Positions 24,778 through 34,090 of a DNA stretch of 38,586 bases are shown piece after piece. Made by a program: the position numbers and the translations under genes. The notes under the pieces were generated by a model. The model worked only from the letters and a program-made list of their open reading frames with translations. It did not search any database and was not told the origin of the DNA. Origin of the DNA: Planctomycetota bacterium (GTDB lineage Bacteria > Planctomycetota > UBA8108 > JACQVS01); the NCBI GenBank assembly GCA_016209605.1, contig JACQVS010000032.1:1-38586 (forward strand), read 5' to 3'. Every line of letters begins with the position of its first letter. The first letter of the stretch is position 1.

Positions 24778-26883
24778 ATGGCGGTGCCGGTCAAGCGCGG
24801 GTTCATCGGGGCGGGCCTTATCCTCCTCGCTCTCTTTCCGGGAAAGATCGCCGGCGGGGCGGAGATCCGTGTCCCAGGCGACTTCCAGCAGATCCAGCCG
24901 GCCCTCGACGCCGCCCGCGACGGCGACGCCGTGATCCTGGCCCCGGGGGAGCACGCCACCTTCCAGCCCCTCAACCCCAACCGGCTGCACGATCCGCGCC
25001 ATCCCCAGAGCCCACCGGTTAAGAACATCGTGCTCAAGGCGGAGAGTGCAGTGTCGGAGACGGTCATCCGGATCAACGCCTTGTCGCTCCAGGATCCGGC
25101 CAGCGTGCTCATCTTCGACCACGGCGAGGACGAGCGGACGGCGATCGAAGGTCTGACCTTCACGGGCGGGCGGGGGACGCGGTGGGGGGCGGGCCTCTTC
25201 GATTCGGGCGGCGGCGGCGTCCTGTGCTTGAAAGGCTCATCGCCGGTCTTCAGGCGCTGCGTCTTCAAGGAAAATCTCATGCACGGTGACTCCAGCCAAG
25301 GGGGCGGCGCGGGGTGCTGGGATTCCTCCCCCCGCTTCGTCGAGTGCTCCTTCCTCGAAAACCGCGCTCGCGGCGGAGGGGGCGGGGTCCATGTCGAGGG
25401 CATTCGCGCTCGGCCGGTCTTTGAGAACTGCACCATTTCGAAAAACACCACGGATGGCCCGGCGGGTGGAATGGCGTGTTTGGCCGATGCCATCCTGCTC
25501 AACTGCGCCATCTCGGGGAACCGCGCCGCCTCGGCGGGCGGAGTCTCCTGCGGCGGCGCGGCGCGCTTCGATGACTGCACCGTCTCGGGCAATATCGGCG
25601 GCGGACTCTGGTGCCGGCAGCTCGCCAGGGTCGCCTTGACGGGCTGCACCATCTCCGGCAACCAGGGAGGCAGCGGCCTACTCGCTCAGGCCGACGCCCG
25701 CCTCGAGTTGGCCGGCTGCCTCATCGAGGGGAACCAGGCGGCCGCCGGCGCCGGGATGGCTCTTTCCGCGGCGAAGATCGCGGCAACCGACTGCGAGGTC
25801 CGCGGCAACCTGGCGCTCGACCGCGGCGGCGGGGCGCTGCTCATCGAATCGGCGGGCGAGTGGGCGCGCTGCACCGTCCGCCGGAACCTGGCGGCCAACT
25901 CCGGCGCCGGCATGGCCTGTGAAGAGCGGTCGGCGCCGCGGCTGATCAACTGCCGTTTTTCCGAAAATCTGGTGCTCTTGAAATCCAGCCCGCCCGGGGT
26001 GCGCAACTGGGGAGGGGGCGGGATCTTCTGCGACTCCGGCTCCGCTCCCCTCCTGAGCGCGTGCACCCTCGCCGGGAACGCCGCCCACCTCGGCGGCGGA
26101 GTTTCCTGCGCCGCCGGCGCGGCCCCCCGCCTGGAGAACTGCCTGCTCCTGGGCAACCTGGCGCATCTTCGCGGTGGCGCCTTGCTGAGCTTCTCCTCGG
26201 CGCCGGCGCTGGCCAACTGCACCCTGTCGGGCAACTCGGCCTTGCGGGGAGGGGCCGTCGAGTGCTCCTTCTCGATCCCTTCCCTGCTCAACTGCATCAT
26301 CTGGGGGAACCGGCCCAACTCCTTTTGCGGCGGCGCTTCCCACTCGCTGGTCCAGGTCGACCCGCGCTTCGCCAGCCCCGGGGCCTTCGACTTCTCGCGC
26401 TTGGTCACGGTGGCGGTGAACGGCCAGAGCTACGATCTGCCTGACTTCATCGTCGATGAAGGGGACTATCACTTGCTTCCCGGCTCCCCCGCCCTCCAGG
26501 CGGGAGCTGCCGAGGGGGCCCCGGTCGCCGACTTTGACGGCCTCGCCCGGCCTTGCGGGGGCGGCGTGGACATCGGGGCGTACGAATTCTGCGAAGCGAG
26601 CGCGGTGCTCTTCCAGCGCGGCGATGTCGACAGCGACGGCGAGCGCAACACCACCGATGCGGTCCTCCTCATCTCCTACCAGTTTCTGGGCGGCCCAGCG
26701 CCGGGCTGCGTCAAGTCGGCGGACACGGATGACAATGGCGCCGTCGAGGTGACCGACGCCGTCTACCTCCTCCGGCATCTCTACCTCGGAGAGCCGCCGC
26801 CGCCGGAGCCGTTTGCGACCTGCGGGGAGGATGGAAGCGAGGATGACTTGACCTGCGAGAATTTCCCCAGGTGTCAAAATTAG
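24778..26883 (+). CDS. Secreted right-handed beta-helix protein with dockerin-like doublet
   Basis: About 701 residues from ATG 24778, chosen because GGGAGG lies six bases upstream and a signal peptide begins right there (MAVPVKRGFIGAGLILLALF). Residues about 30-570 form a parallel beta-helix: many short repeats of the type (L/F)xNCTxSGN(x)AxxxGGGxxC, as in polymorphic outer-membrane-like and pectate-lyase-like proteins. The end (about 610-680) has the dockerin-like doublet GDVDSDGERNTTDAV and DTDDNGAVEVTDAV, then a Cys-containing tail (CGEDGSEDDLTC). No catalytic motif is evident, so it is more likely a surface or adhesive protein than an enzyme. The sigma factor gene follows 59 bases later. 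Confidence 0.8.
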   Translation: MAVPVKRGFIGAGLILLALFPGKIAGGAEIRVPGDFQQIQPALDAARDGDAVILAPGEHATFQPLNPNRLHDPRHPQSPPVKNIVLKAESAVSETVIRINALSLQDPASVLIFDHGEDERTAIEGLTFTGGRGTRWGAGLFDSGGGGVLCLKGSSPVFRRCVFKENLMHGDSSQGGGAGCWDSSPRFVECSFLENRARGGGGGVHVEGIRARPVFENCTISKNTTDGPAGGMACLADAILLNCAISGNRAASAGGVSCGGAARFDDCTVSGNIGGGLWCRQLARVALTGCTISGNQGGSGLLAQADARLELAGCLIEGNQAAAGAGMALSAAKIAATDCEVRGNLALDRGGGALLIESAGEWARCTVRRNLAANSGAGMACEERSAPRLINCRFSENLVLLKSSPPGVRNWGGGGIFCDSGSAPLLSACTLAGNAAHLGGGVSCAAGAAPRLENCLLLGNLAHLRGGALLSFSSAPALANCTLSGNSALRGGAVECSFSIPSLLNCIIWGNRPNSFCGGASHSLVQVDPRFASPGAFDFSRLVTVAVNGQSYDLPDFIVDEGDYHLLPGSPALQAGAAEGAPVADFDGLARPCGGGVDIGAYEFCEASAVLFQRGDVDSDGERNTTDAVLLISYQFLGGPAPGCVKSADTDDNGAVEVTDAVYLLRHLYLGEPPPPEPFATCGEDGSEDDLTCENFPRCQN

Positions 26884-26942
26884 GGTAAGAAACCGAAGAT
26901 TTTTCGTTCCTTTTCGGCTTCGGCGGCAAAGACAGTGATGGA

Positions 26943-27572
26943 ATGAGCATTCTCATGGTGAAAGAGCAGAATATTCGCGCCCTGATCGAGGCGGCCCAGG
27001 ACGGGAACCGCGAGGCCTTCGAGAAGCTGGTCGAGCGAGAGGCGCGGCGCCTCCGCGCTCTCGCCGCCTCGCGCTTGAGCGCGCACATCGTGCTGGAGGT
27101 CGATCTGGAGGACGTCCACCAGGAGACCCTGCTTCGCGCCTTGAAGTCCATCCGGAGCTTCGAGTGGCGAGGAGAAGGCTCGTTCTTTCCCTGGCTCGGC
27201 GGCATCGTTGAGAAGGTCATCCTCGAACTGGCTCGCAAAGGGGCTCGCGAGCGCAAGGCCCCTCTCGATCCAGACCTGCCGGCCGAGGGCGTCTCTCCGA
27301 GTCGCGTCCTGCGGCGAGAGGAACGGCTCCAGAGGCTGGAGGACTGCCTCGAAGCCCTCAGTCCAGAGCACCGTCAGGTCATTCACCTCACGCGGATCGA
27401 AAGGTTGACTTTCCCGGAAGCGGCGGAGCGCATGGGACGCTCCCCGGACGCCGTCAAGCAACTCCTCTATCGCGCGCTGAAACAGCTCAAATCAACCTTC
27501 GGCGATACCGAGAGTTTCCATCTTCCAACGCGCGGGTTGAAGGATGGAAAAGGAGGAGGCCATGGGCGATAA
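26943..27572 (+). CDS. Sigma-70 family (ECF-like) sigma factor
   Basis: 209 residues. Region 2 (about 10-85) contains DGNREAFEKLVEREARRLRAL and LEDVHQETLLRALKSIRSF; region 4 (about 125-185) contains LSPEHRQVIHLTRIERLTF and ERMGRSPDAVKQLLYRALKQL. This is the planctomycete type that pairs with a kinase. The gene overlaps the kinase start by 11 bases, so the two are coupled. The start at 26943 lacks a good Shine-Dalgarno; ATG 26955 is possible. The 59-base gap upstream carries a CCGAAG ... CTTCGG inverted repeat that could be regulatory. Unlike the sigma factor at 1509, this gene is intact. Confidence 0.85.
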   Translation: MSILMVKEQNIRALIEAAQDGNREAFEKLVEREARRLRALAASRLSAHIVLEVDLEDVHQETLLRALKSIRSFEWRGEGSFFPWLGGIVEKVILELARKGARERKAPLDPDLPAEGVSPSRVLRREERLQRLEDCLEALSPEHRQVIHLTRIERLTFPEAAERMGRSPDAVKQLLYRALKQLKSTFGDTESFHLPTRGLKDGKGGGHGR

Positions 27573-30500
27573 GAAAAACGGTGGGAATGGGTCCTCGCCT
27601 TCGGCCGGGACGGGGAGCGGAGACCTCTCCCGCGGCGAGGCCCTTCTGGCGGAGTACGTCGAGCGCCTCAACGCGGGGGAAGCGATCGACATCGCCGCGA
27701 TCAAGAAGGACCACCCGGAGATCGCCGCTGATCTGATCCACCAGCTCCGCCTGTTCCAGGGGGTCTTCCAGGATCCAGCCTCCCCGGCCTCCCTCGGCAC
27801 CCTCGGCGACTACACCCTCCGCCGCCAGATCGGCCGCGGCGGGATGGGCGTGGTCTATGAAGCCTGGCAGAACTCCATGGACCGCCAAGTAGCGCTGAAG
27901 GTGATGCCCAAGGCGATCGCCGTGGACACGAAAGCCGTGGCGCGGTTTATCCAGGAGGCGCAGCTCGCTGGGAGGCTCAACCATCCCAATATCGTGCACG
28001 TTCACGGCATGGGCGTGGAGCAGCAGGTTCCCTATTACGCGATGGATTTCGTCGAGGGGGAGACGCTGGCGCAGATCGTGGGGAAGTTGAAGGACGCGGA
28101 GGCGGACACCGAGACGCCGTTTGGCGAGAAAGACGACGTCCGCTACTACGCCAACCTCGCCGAAGCTTTCGCTGCTGTCGCCGATGGCCTCCAGCACGCC
28201 CACTCGAAAGGGATCACCCACCGCGATATCAAGCCCTCGAACTTGATCCTCGATCGCGAGGAGTGCCTGCGGATCCTCGACTTCGGCCTGGCGCGGATCG
28301 AAGGTCAGGAGAGCCTGACGATCTCGGGAGACGTCGTCGGCACGCCGCAGTACATGAGCCCGGAACAGGCGAGGCGGAAGAATATACCGATCGACCACCG
28401 CACGGACGTCTACTCGCTCGGAGCCACGCTCTACGAAATGCTCACGCTCCAGCCCCCGTTCCGGGGCAAGGACCACAACGACACGCTCTCGCAGATCATC
28501 GAGCGCGATCCGGCCGAACCACGGAAGCTGAATCCGCGTGTTCCGAAGGACCTGGAGACGATTGTGCTCAAGTGCCTGCGGAAGGAGCCTGCAGACCGCT
28601 ACGGCACGGCGGAGGCGCTGGGGCAGGATCTGAGAAGGTTCGTCAGAGGAGATCCGATCGAGGCCAGGCCGGAAGCGGCTGCCGATCGATTAGGGCGCTG
28701 GCTTCAGAGACGTCGAAAGAGCATCGTCGTCGCCGGCGCCGTGCTTGCAGTCGGAATTGCAGGTCTCACCGCCGCAGTGGCTCTCATCACTCGCGCTTAC
28801 AGCATCACCGCGAACGAGCGGGATGCGAGGAGTCGTGATCTCTATGTCTCGGACATGCGCCTGGCGCTATCAGATTGGGAGGATGGCAACTTCAGCCGAT
28901 TCGAGAGTCTCGTCGAACGCCACCAGCCGCAGGCGGGAGAGCAAGACCTCCGGGGTTGGGAATGGCATTACCTCGAGTCGCTTCGACACGGGGCGCTGAA
29001 GACAGTCGAGGTGGACCCACGCGGAGCAGTTGCCGTGGCATGGAATCCGAAGGGGACAGAGATCGCCACTGGGAACGGTAGCGGCGCGATCAGCGTGCTG
29101 CAGGCGGCGGATGGAAAGACAGTCCACCATCTGCAGGTCGATGACTCGCCGGTTCGCGCCGTGGCCTGGTGTCCTGATGGTGGCACCGTTGTCGGTGTGA
29201 GTCAAGCCGGGACGGTGCGGGGATGGCGAGTCCCGAACGTCACGGAGGCATTTAACGAGGATTCCCGGCTGCGGTTTGAACGTGGACGAGAGCCTCGTGC
29301 CGCTTCGTGGAGTCCAGATGGCGCTTGGTTGGCCACAGCTGCTGGCGATGGCTGCATCAAACTCCGTGACGGGCACGATGGCCGAGTGCTGAAACAGCTT
29401 CCAGCCGAGGATGCAAATTGTGTGAGCTGTCTTGATTGGAGGGCTGACAGCCAACAGCTCGCCGCGTGCTACTGCTGGCCTGGGTCCATTGTCATCTATG
29501 ATTCTCATGAGTGGCGGGAGGCGAAGCGAGTTCCGCTTCAACACGGCTGGCTGTTCTTCGTGGTGTGGAGTGCCGAGGGGAAGCGGATCGTGATAGGCGC
29601 GGAGCAGGGGCACGTATACCTCTACGATCTTGAGACAGGGGTGACCGATCATGCTTACGTAAAACATGCGGGCCACATCTTTGCGGGCAAATGGAGTCCG
29701 GACGGAACGCGCATTGCGACAGCAGGCCAGGACAGCCTCATCAAACTTTGGCATCCCGATCAGCCCGACGAAACGCCAGCGATCTTGCGGGGCCACCGAG
29801 GTGCCGTCTGGTCAATTGCGTGGAGCCCCGATGGTGACCGCCTTGCATCTGCAAGCACCGATGGAACCGTGAAGGTATGGAGTGCTGCACCGTCACGAAA
29901 TGGCCAGGATCTGCCGGGTGAGCACGCGGCAGCGTGGAGTCCCGAGGGGAAATGGATTGCTGTCTCGTCCCGTGCTCAGGAGGCGATCCTGGTCCTCGAC
30001 GCCGTGACCAGGGACAGCCTCGCCACGCTTCACGGCGGCCCCGTCTCTGCCGTCTCTTTCAGCGCTGACGGGAAGTCGCTCGTCTCCGCAGGCCCAGGAG
30101 CCCTCATCCGCATTTTCGCCTGGCAAGAAGGGCAGGAGGTCGCACGGGTGGAAGGTAGCCAGTTTGGCGAGGTTACCTGTGTAGCGTGGTCCCCACGGGG
30201 CGATTGGATTGCCAGCGGTGGCGATGACCGGCGCCCGCGCGTTTGGGATGCCCGCTCCCTGAATATCGTGACGGAGCTTCCGACTCACGCCGACCGTTTC
30301 GGCGCAGTCGCCTGGAGTCCGGACGGGACTCGGCTTGCCACCACCTCGATCGACCTCGGTCTCCGGATTTACGAAACGGGAAGCTGGCGGATGCTTCTCG
30401 ATCTCCGCCGCGGTCAGGGTTTGGGCCAGTCGAACTACTGGACGGGTCCGCACGCCATCGCTTGGAGTCCGGATGGGACAAAGCTCGCCGCAACCGTTGC

Positions 30501-30807
30501 CCACGAACCCAACGCACTCGTGATCTTCGACGCCAGGACAGGCCAAGAGGCTTTTAAGGACGCCGGTCATGTCTCGGGCCTTGCGAGCGTTGCCTGGAGT
30601 CCCGATGGAAAGAGATTGGCGACGGGGGGCTTTGATTTCAGGGTGAAGGTGTGGGACGCCGAACGCTTTGAGGAGCTTATTCAGTTGCGGGGACACACGC
30701 GAGTCGTGGCCACGCTGGCTTGGCATCCTGATGGCAAGAAGCTGCTCACAGGAACCGGCAGTGAGATCAAGGTTTGGGATGCGAGCCAAGAATTCGAAAC
30801 CAGATAG
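27562..30807 (+). CDS. Membrane Ser/Thr protein kinase with WD40 repeats
   Basis: 1081 residues from ATG 27562, which has GGAGGAGG just upstream; an in-frame ATG at 27544 has no such site. The kinase domain covers about 85-370, with the glycine loop IGRGGMG (from residue 90), Lys113, HRD Asp222, DFG Asp240 and GTPQYMSPEQ. A single membrane span lies at about 388-412 (SIVVAGAVLAVGIAGLTAAV), preceded by a basic RRRKS stop-transfer signal. The rest (about 460-1080) is a series of WD40 repeats (AVAWSPDGTRLAT ... IKLWH), probably one or two propellers sensing a ligand or binding proteins. It likely signals to the coupled sigma factor; this is inferred from gene order. Confidence 0.9.
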   Translation: MGDKKNGGNGSSPSAGTGSGDLSRGEALLAEYVERLNAGEAIDIAAIKKDHPEIAADLIHQLRLFQGVFQDPASPASLGTLGDYTLRRQIGRGGMGVVYEAWQNSMDRQVALKVMPKAIAVDTKAVARFIQEAQLAGRLNHPNIVHVHGMGVEQQVPYYAMDFVEGETLAQIVGKLKDAEADTETPFGEKDDVRYYANLAEAFAAVADGLQHAHSKGITHRDIKPSNLILDREECLRILDFGLARIEGQESLTISGDVVGTPQYMSPEQARRKNIPIDHRTDVYSLGATLYEMLTLQPPFRGKDHNDTLSQIIERDPAEPRKLNPRVPKDLETIVLKCLRKEPADRYGTAEALGQDLRRFVRGDPIEARPEAAADRLGRWLQRRRKSIVVAGAVLAVGIAGLTAAVALITRAYSITANERDARSRDLYVSDMRLALSDWEDGNFSRFESLVERHQPQAGEQDLRGWEWHYLESLRHGALKTVEVDPRGAVAVAWNPKGTEIATGNGSGAISVLQAADGKTVHHLQVDDSPVRAVAWCPDGGTVVGVSQAGTVRGWRVPNVTEAFNEDSRLRFERGREPRAASWSPDGAWLATAAGDGCIKLRDGHDGRVLKQLPAEDANCVSCLDWRADSQQLAACYCWPGSIVIYDSHEWREAKRVPLQHGWLFFVVWSAEGKRIVIGAEQGHVYLYDLETGVTDHAYVKHAGHIFAGKWSPDGTRIATAGQDSLIKLWHPDQPDETPAILRGHRGAVWSIAWSPDGDRLASASTDGTVKVWSAAPSRNGQDLPGEHAAAWSPEGKWIAVSSRAQEAILVLDAVTRDSLATLHGGPVSAVSFSADGKSLVSAGPGALIRIFAWQEGQEVARVEGSQFGEVTCVAWSPRGDWIASGGDDRRPRVWDARSLNIVTELPTHADRFGAVAWSPDGTRLATTSIDLGLRIYETGSWRMLLDLRRGQGLGQSNYWTGPHAIAWSPDGTKLAATVAHEPNALVIFDARTGQEAFKDAGHVSGLASVAWSPDGKRLATGGFDFRVKVWDAERFEELIQLRGHTRVVATLAWHPDGKKLLTGTGSEIKVWDASQEFETR

Positions 30808-30809
30808 AG

Positions 30810-32009
30810 ATGCCCTCTCCGGATCGGAGCATGACTTGCCCTGTGGCACTTTCCCGGGTTGTGAGTAAGTATATGGACGATCCACGCGAGAAAGTGGTCC
30901 CTCAACCGGTTTTCGAGCTGACGACGTCGCCGCACTTCCCCGCCTGGCTCGCCGCCCGGCGCGCCAGCCTCGTCTTCACGACGTACCAGACGGCGAAGGT
31001 CTTCTTCATCGGCCTCCAAGCGAGCGGCCGCCTGTCGATCTTCGAGCGCACCCTCGAGCGAGTCATGGGGCTCTCGGCCTCCTCCTCGACCGTCCATCTC
31101 AGCACCCTCTACCAGATCTGGCGCTTCGAGAACGCCCTCGCGCCGGGGGAGACCTTCAACGGGTACGACGCGGTCTACACCCCGCGGGAGTCCCGGGTCA
31201 CGGGCGAGCTCGACATCCACGACGTCGCGGTCGACGCGGAGGGCCGCGTGGTCTTCTCGAACACGCTCTTCAACTGCCTGGCGACGACCGATCCCGACCA
31301 CAGCTTCCGGGTGCTGTGGAGGCCGCCTTGGATCTCGAAGCTCGTGCCCGAGGACCGCTGCCATCTGAACGGCCTGGCGCTCCGGGAAGGCCGGCCGCGC
31401 TACGTGACTGCGGTGAGCCGCTCGGACGTCACCGACGGCTGGCGGGACAAGCGGCGCGGGAGCGGCGTCGTGGTCGACATCGACTCGAGCGAGGTCGTCT
31501 GCGAGGGGCTCTCAATGCCCCACTCGCCAAGGTGGTATCGCGATGCGCTGTGGCTCATCGATTCGGGCAGCGGCTTCTTCGGCCGGGTGGATCTCGAGAA
31601 GAAGAGTTTCGAGCCACTCGTCTTCTGCCCCGGCTTCGCCCGCGGGCTGGCCTTCATCGGCAACTGGGCAGTCATCGGCCTCTCCGATCGCCGCGAGAAC
31701 CGCACGTTCCAGGACCTCGATCTCGAGGAGAACCTCCGCGCCCGCGACGCCGAGACCCGCGCGGGGCTCCTCGTGGCGGACCTCAGGACTTTCGAGACGC
31801 CCCACTGGGTGCGGCTTGGAGGGGTCGTCAAGGAGCTCTACGACGTCGGCGTCCTTCCGGGCATCGTGCGGCCCATGGCGGTGGGCTTTCGAAGCGACGA
31901 GATCCGCCGGTACATCTCGTTTGCGCCGGGGGGTCTGGACATCGAGACGGGCTCGCGGCGCGGTGAAGGCAGGAACGAAACAGCAAATTCAAAAGGAGAC
32001 GCAGCATGA
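30810..32009 (+). CDS. TIGR03032-family protein
   Basis: 399 residues from ATG 30810, two bases after the kinase stop; ATG 30873 is an alternative start. The sequence PHFPAWLAARRASLVFTTYQ, followed by LNGLALREGRPRYVTAVS, WRYRDALWLIDSG-like strands and FCPGFARGLAFIGNWAVIGL, matches TIGR03032, a family of unknown function that looks like a beta-propeller. No signal peptide is visible, so it probably acts in the cytoplasm. Its stop overlaps the ATG of the FG-GAP gene (ATGA at 32006), so it is translated together with an exported surface protein. A role in making, modifying or exporting that protein is a reasonable inference but is not shown. Confidence 0.75.
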   Translation: MPSPDRSMTCPVALSRVVSKYMDDPREKVVPQPVFELTTSPHFPAWLAARRASLVFTTYQTAKVFFIGLQASGRLSIFERTLERVMGLSASSSTVHLSTLYQIWRFENALAPGETFNGYDAVYTPRESRVTGELDIHDVAVDAEGRVVFSNTLFNCLATTDPDHSFRVLWRPPWISKLVPEDRCHLNGLALREGRPRYVTAVSRSDVTDGWRDKRRGSGVVVDIDSSEVVCEGLSMPHSPRWYRDALWLIDSGSGFFGRVDLEKKSFEPLVFCPGFARGLAFIGNWAVIGLSDRRENRTFQDLDLEENLRARDAETRAGLLVADLRTFETPHWVRLGGVVKELYDVGVLPGIVRPMAVGFRSDEIRRYISFAPGGLDIETGSRRGEGRNETANSKGDAA

Positions 32010-34090
32010 GCCCCAAGACGAGCACACAGCGGACGATGACCACCCCCCTCCATCCCTCGAGCCGCCGGCCCCTCGCGCCCGCGCCCTCCCGCCGCGCGCT
32101 CTTGGCGTCGGCGCGGCGGGTTCTCTGGGATCTTCTCCGGCGGAGCGGAGAGGCGAGGCCGCTCCCCGCTCTGAGGGCGGTCCTGAGGCGGCGGCTCGGG
32201 GAGTTCCTGCGCGCCTCGGCGGCTGGCCGTCTCCTCGCGATCCTGCGCTCCGCGGCCGTCGCGAGCGCGGTCGCGGCGGCGCTCCTCTCGGGGGGCCCCG
32301 CATCGGCACAGAACCCGGAGTACCCGGCGATCGAGCTTGCGGCGATCGCGCGCGGCGAGGGGGGCTTCGTCGCCCGGGGCGACGGCGAGCCCGCCTCCCA
32401 GGCTGGCAGGAGCGTCGCTGCGGCAGGCGACGTCAACGGCGATGGCCTACCGGACCTGATCGTCGGGGGAACCTGTTCCTCTTCAGCTCCTATCTATGTT
32501 ATTTTCGGGAAGGTCGACGGCGCCCCGATCGAGCTCTCGGAGGTCGAGGCGGGCCGGGGCGGCTTCGCGATCCGGGGAAGCGCGGAGAGGGACCTCTCGG
32601 GCGAGAGCGTCTCGGGGGCGGGAGATGTGAACGGCGATGGCCTCGCCGACCTCCTCATCGGCGCCCCGTACGCCTCGCCCGGGGGCAGGGAATCGGCCGG
32701 TGAGAGCTACGTCGTCTTCGGGAAGCGAGACGGCGCCCCGGTCGAGCTCTCGGAGGTCGAGGCGGGCCTGGGCGGCTTCGCGGTCCGGGGGAGCGCGGAG
32801 AGGGACCTCTCGGGCTCGAGCGTCTCTGGTGCGGGGGATGTGAATGGCGACGGCCTCGCCGACCTCCTCATCGGCGCCCCCTACGCCTCGCCAGGGGGGA
32901 GGGACCGAGCCGGTGAGAGCTACGTCGTCTTCGGGAAGCGAGACGGCGCCCCAGTCGAGCTGTCGGAAGTCCAGGCGGGCCGGGGCGGCTTCGCGATCCG
33001 GGGGGTTGCGGAGATTGACAAATCAGGCTTTAACGTCTCAGGGGCGGGGGATGTGAACGGTGACGGAGTCCCTGACTTCCTCGTCGGCGCCCCCCAGGCC
33101 TCGCTCGGGGGCAGGTACTGGGTGGGTGAGACCTACGTCGTTTTCGGGAAGGCCGACGGCGCCCCAGTCGAGCTGTCGGAAGTCCAGGTGGGCCGGGGCG
33201 GCTTCGCGATCCGGGGGGTCGCGCAGCGAGACTTCTCGGACTTGCGCGTCTCGGGGGTGGGGGATGTGAACGGTGACGGAGTCTCTGACCTCCTTGTCGG
33301 CGCCCCCTACGCCTCGCGCGGGGGGAGGGACCCAGCCGGTGAGAGCTACGTCGTCTTCGGGAAGGCCGACGGCGCCCCGATCGAACTCTCGGAAGTCCAG
33401 GCGGGCCGGGGCGGCTTCGCGATCCGGGGGAGCGCGGAGAGGGACCTCTCGGGCTCGAGCGTCTCTGGTGCGGGGGATGTGAATGGCGACGGCCTCGCCG
33501 ACCTCCTCATCGGCGCCCCCTACGCCTCGCCCGGGGGGAGGGGCGGGGCCGGTGAGACCTACATCGTCTTCGGGAAGGCCGACGGCGCTCCGGTCGAACT
33601 CTCGGAGGTCCAGGCTAGCCGCGGTGGCTTCGCGATCCGCGGCGTGGCGGCGGGGGAACGCTCGGGCTCGAGCGTCTCGGGTGCGGGAGATATGAACGGC
33701 GACGGCGTCCCTGACCTCCTCGTCGCCGCGGGCCTTCAAGAGGCCCGCTACCCCAGCCACTCCGGCGCGGCCTACGTCGTCTTCGGCCCCCGCCGCGAGG
33801 GATCCCCGCGCTTCCGCCGCGGCGACTCGAACGCTGACGGCACTGTCGACATCAGCGACGCGATCACGACCCTTGGTTTCCTTTTCCTTGGCAATCCTTT
33901 GGAATTGGCTTGCAGGGATGCCGCCGATGCTAACGACGATGGTGACATGGACGTCTCAGATGCAATTTGGACTCTGACATTCAAATTCCTTGGCAGCGTA
34001 GAGATTCCAGCACCTGGGCCGGATACCTGTGGAATTGACCCGACGGCCGACGGTTTGCCGCTCTGTTCTTATGATCCGACGAAATGCTGA
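32006..34090 (+). CDS. Exported FG-GAP repeat (integrin-alpha-like) protein with dockerin-like doublet
   Basis: 694 residues. A long Arg-rich N-region (about 1-80) precedes a hydrophobic segment and AAALLSGGPASAQ, giving an unusually extended signal peptide. Residues about 105-600 hold seven FG-GAP repeats of about 71 residues, each with GDVNGDGxxDLLIGAP and YVVFGKxDGAPVELSEV, forming a calcium-binding propeller like that of integrin alpha. The end has GDSNADGTVDISDAI and DANDDGDMDVSDAI (the dockerin-like doublet) and the tail CGIDPTADGLPLC. The last 200 bases are much less GC-rich than the repeats, so the tail may have been joined later. It ends the coupled run sigma factor/kinase/TIGR03032/FG-GAP. 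Confidence 0.85.
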   Translation: MSPKTSTQRTMTTPLHPSSRRPLAPAPSRRALLASARRVLWDLLRRSGEARPLPALRAVLRRRLGEFLRASAAGRLLAILRSAAVASAVAAALLSGGPASAQNPEYPAIELAAIARGEGGFVARGDGEPASQAGRSVAAAGDVNGDGLPDLIVGGTCSSSAPIYVIFGKVDGAPIELSEVEAGRGGFAIRGSAERDLSGESVSGAGDVNGDGLADLLIGAPYASPGGRESAGESYVVFGKRDGAPVELSEVEAGLGGFAVRGSAERDLSGSSVSGAGDVNGDGLADLLIGAPYASPGGRDRAGESYVVFGKRDGAPVELSEVQAGRGGFAIRGVAEIDKSGFNVSGAGDVNGDGVPDFLVGAPQASLGGRYWVGETYVVFGKADGAPVELSEVQVGRGGFAIRGVAQRDFSDLRVSGVGDVNGDGVSDLLVGAPYASRGGRDPAGESYVVFGKADGAPIELSEVQAGRGGFAIRGSAERDLSGSSVSGAGDVNGDGLADLLIGAPYASPGGRGGAGETYIVFGKADGAPVELSEVQASRGGFAIRGVAAGERSGSSVSGAGDMNGDGVPDLLVAAGLQEARYPSHSGAAYVVFGPRREGSPRFRRGDSNADGTVDISDAITTLGFLFLGNPLELACRDAADANDDGDMDVSDAIWTLTFKFLGSVEIPAPGPDTCGIDPTADGLPLCSYDPTKC
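32520..33700 (+). repeat. Tandem ~213-bp coding repeats within the FG-GAP gene
   Basis: Units of about 207-216 bases follow each other. Two non-adjacent units share a 109-base block with no difference, including third codon positions (32784-32892 and 33423-33531), which indicates recent gene conversion or duplication. Confidence 0.85.

Noticed and set aside
32520..33700. CRISPR-like direct repeats
   Set aside because: The repeats are in-frame FG-GAP protein modules of about 213 bases; there are no short repeats with unique spacers, and no cas genes.
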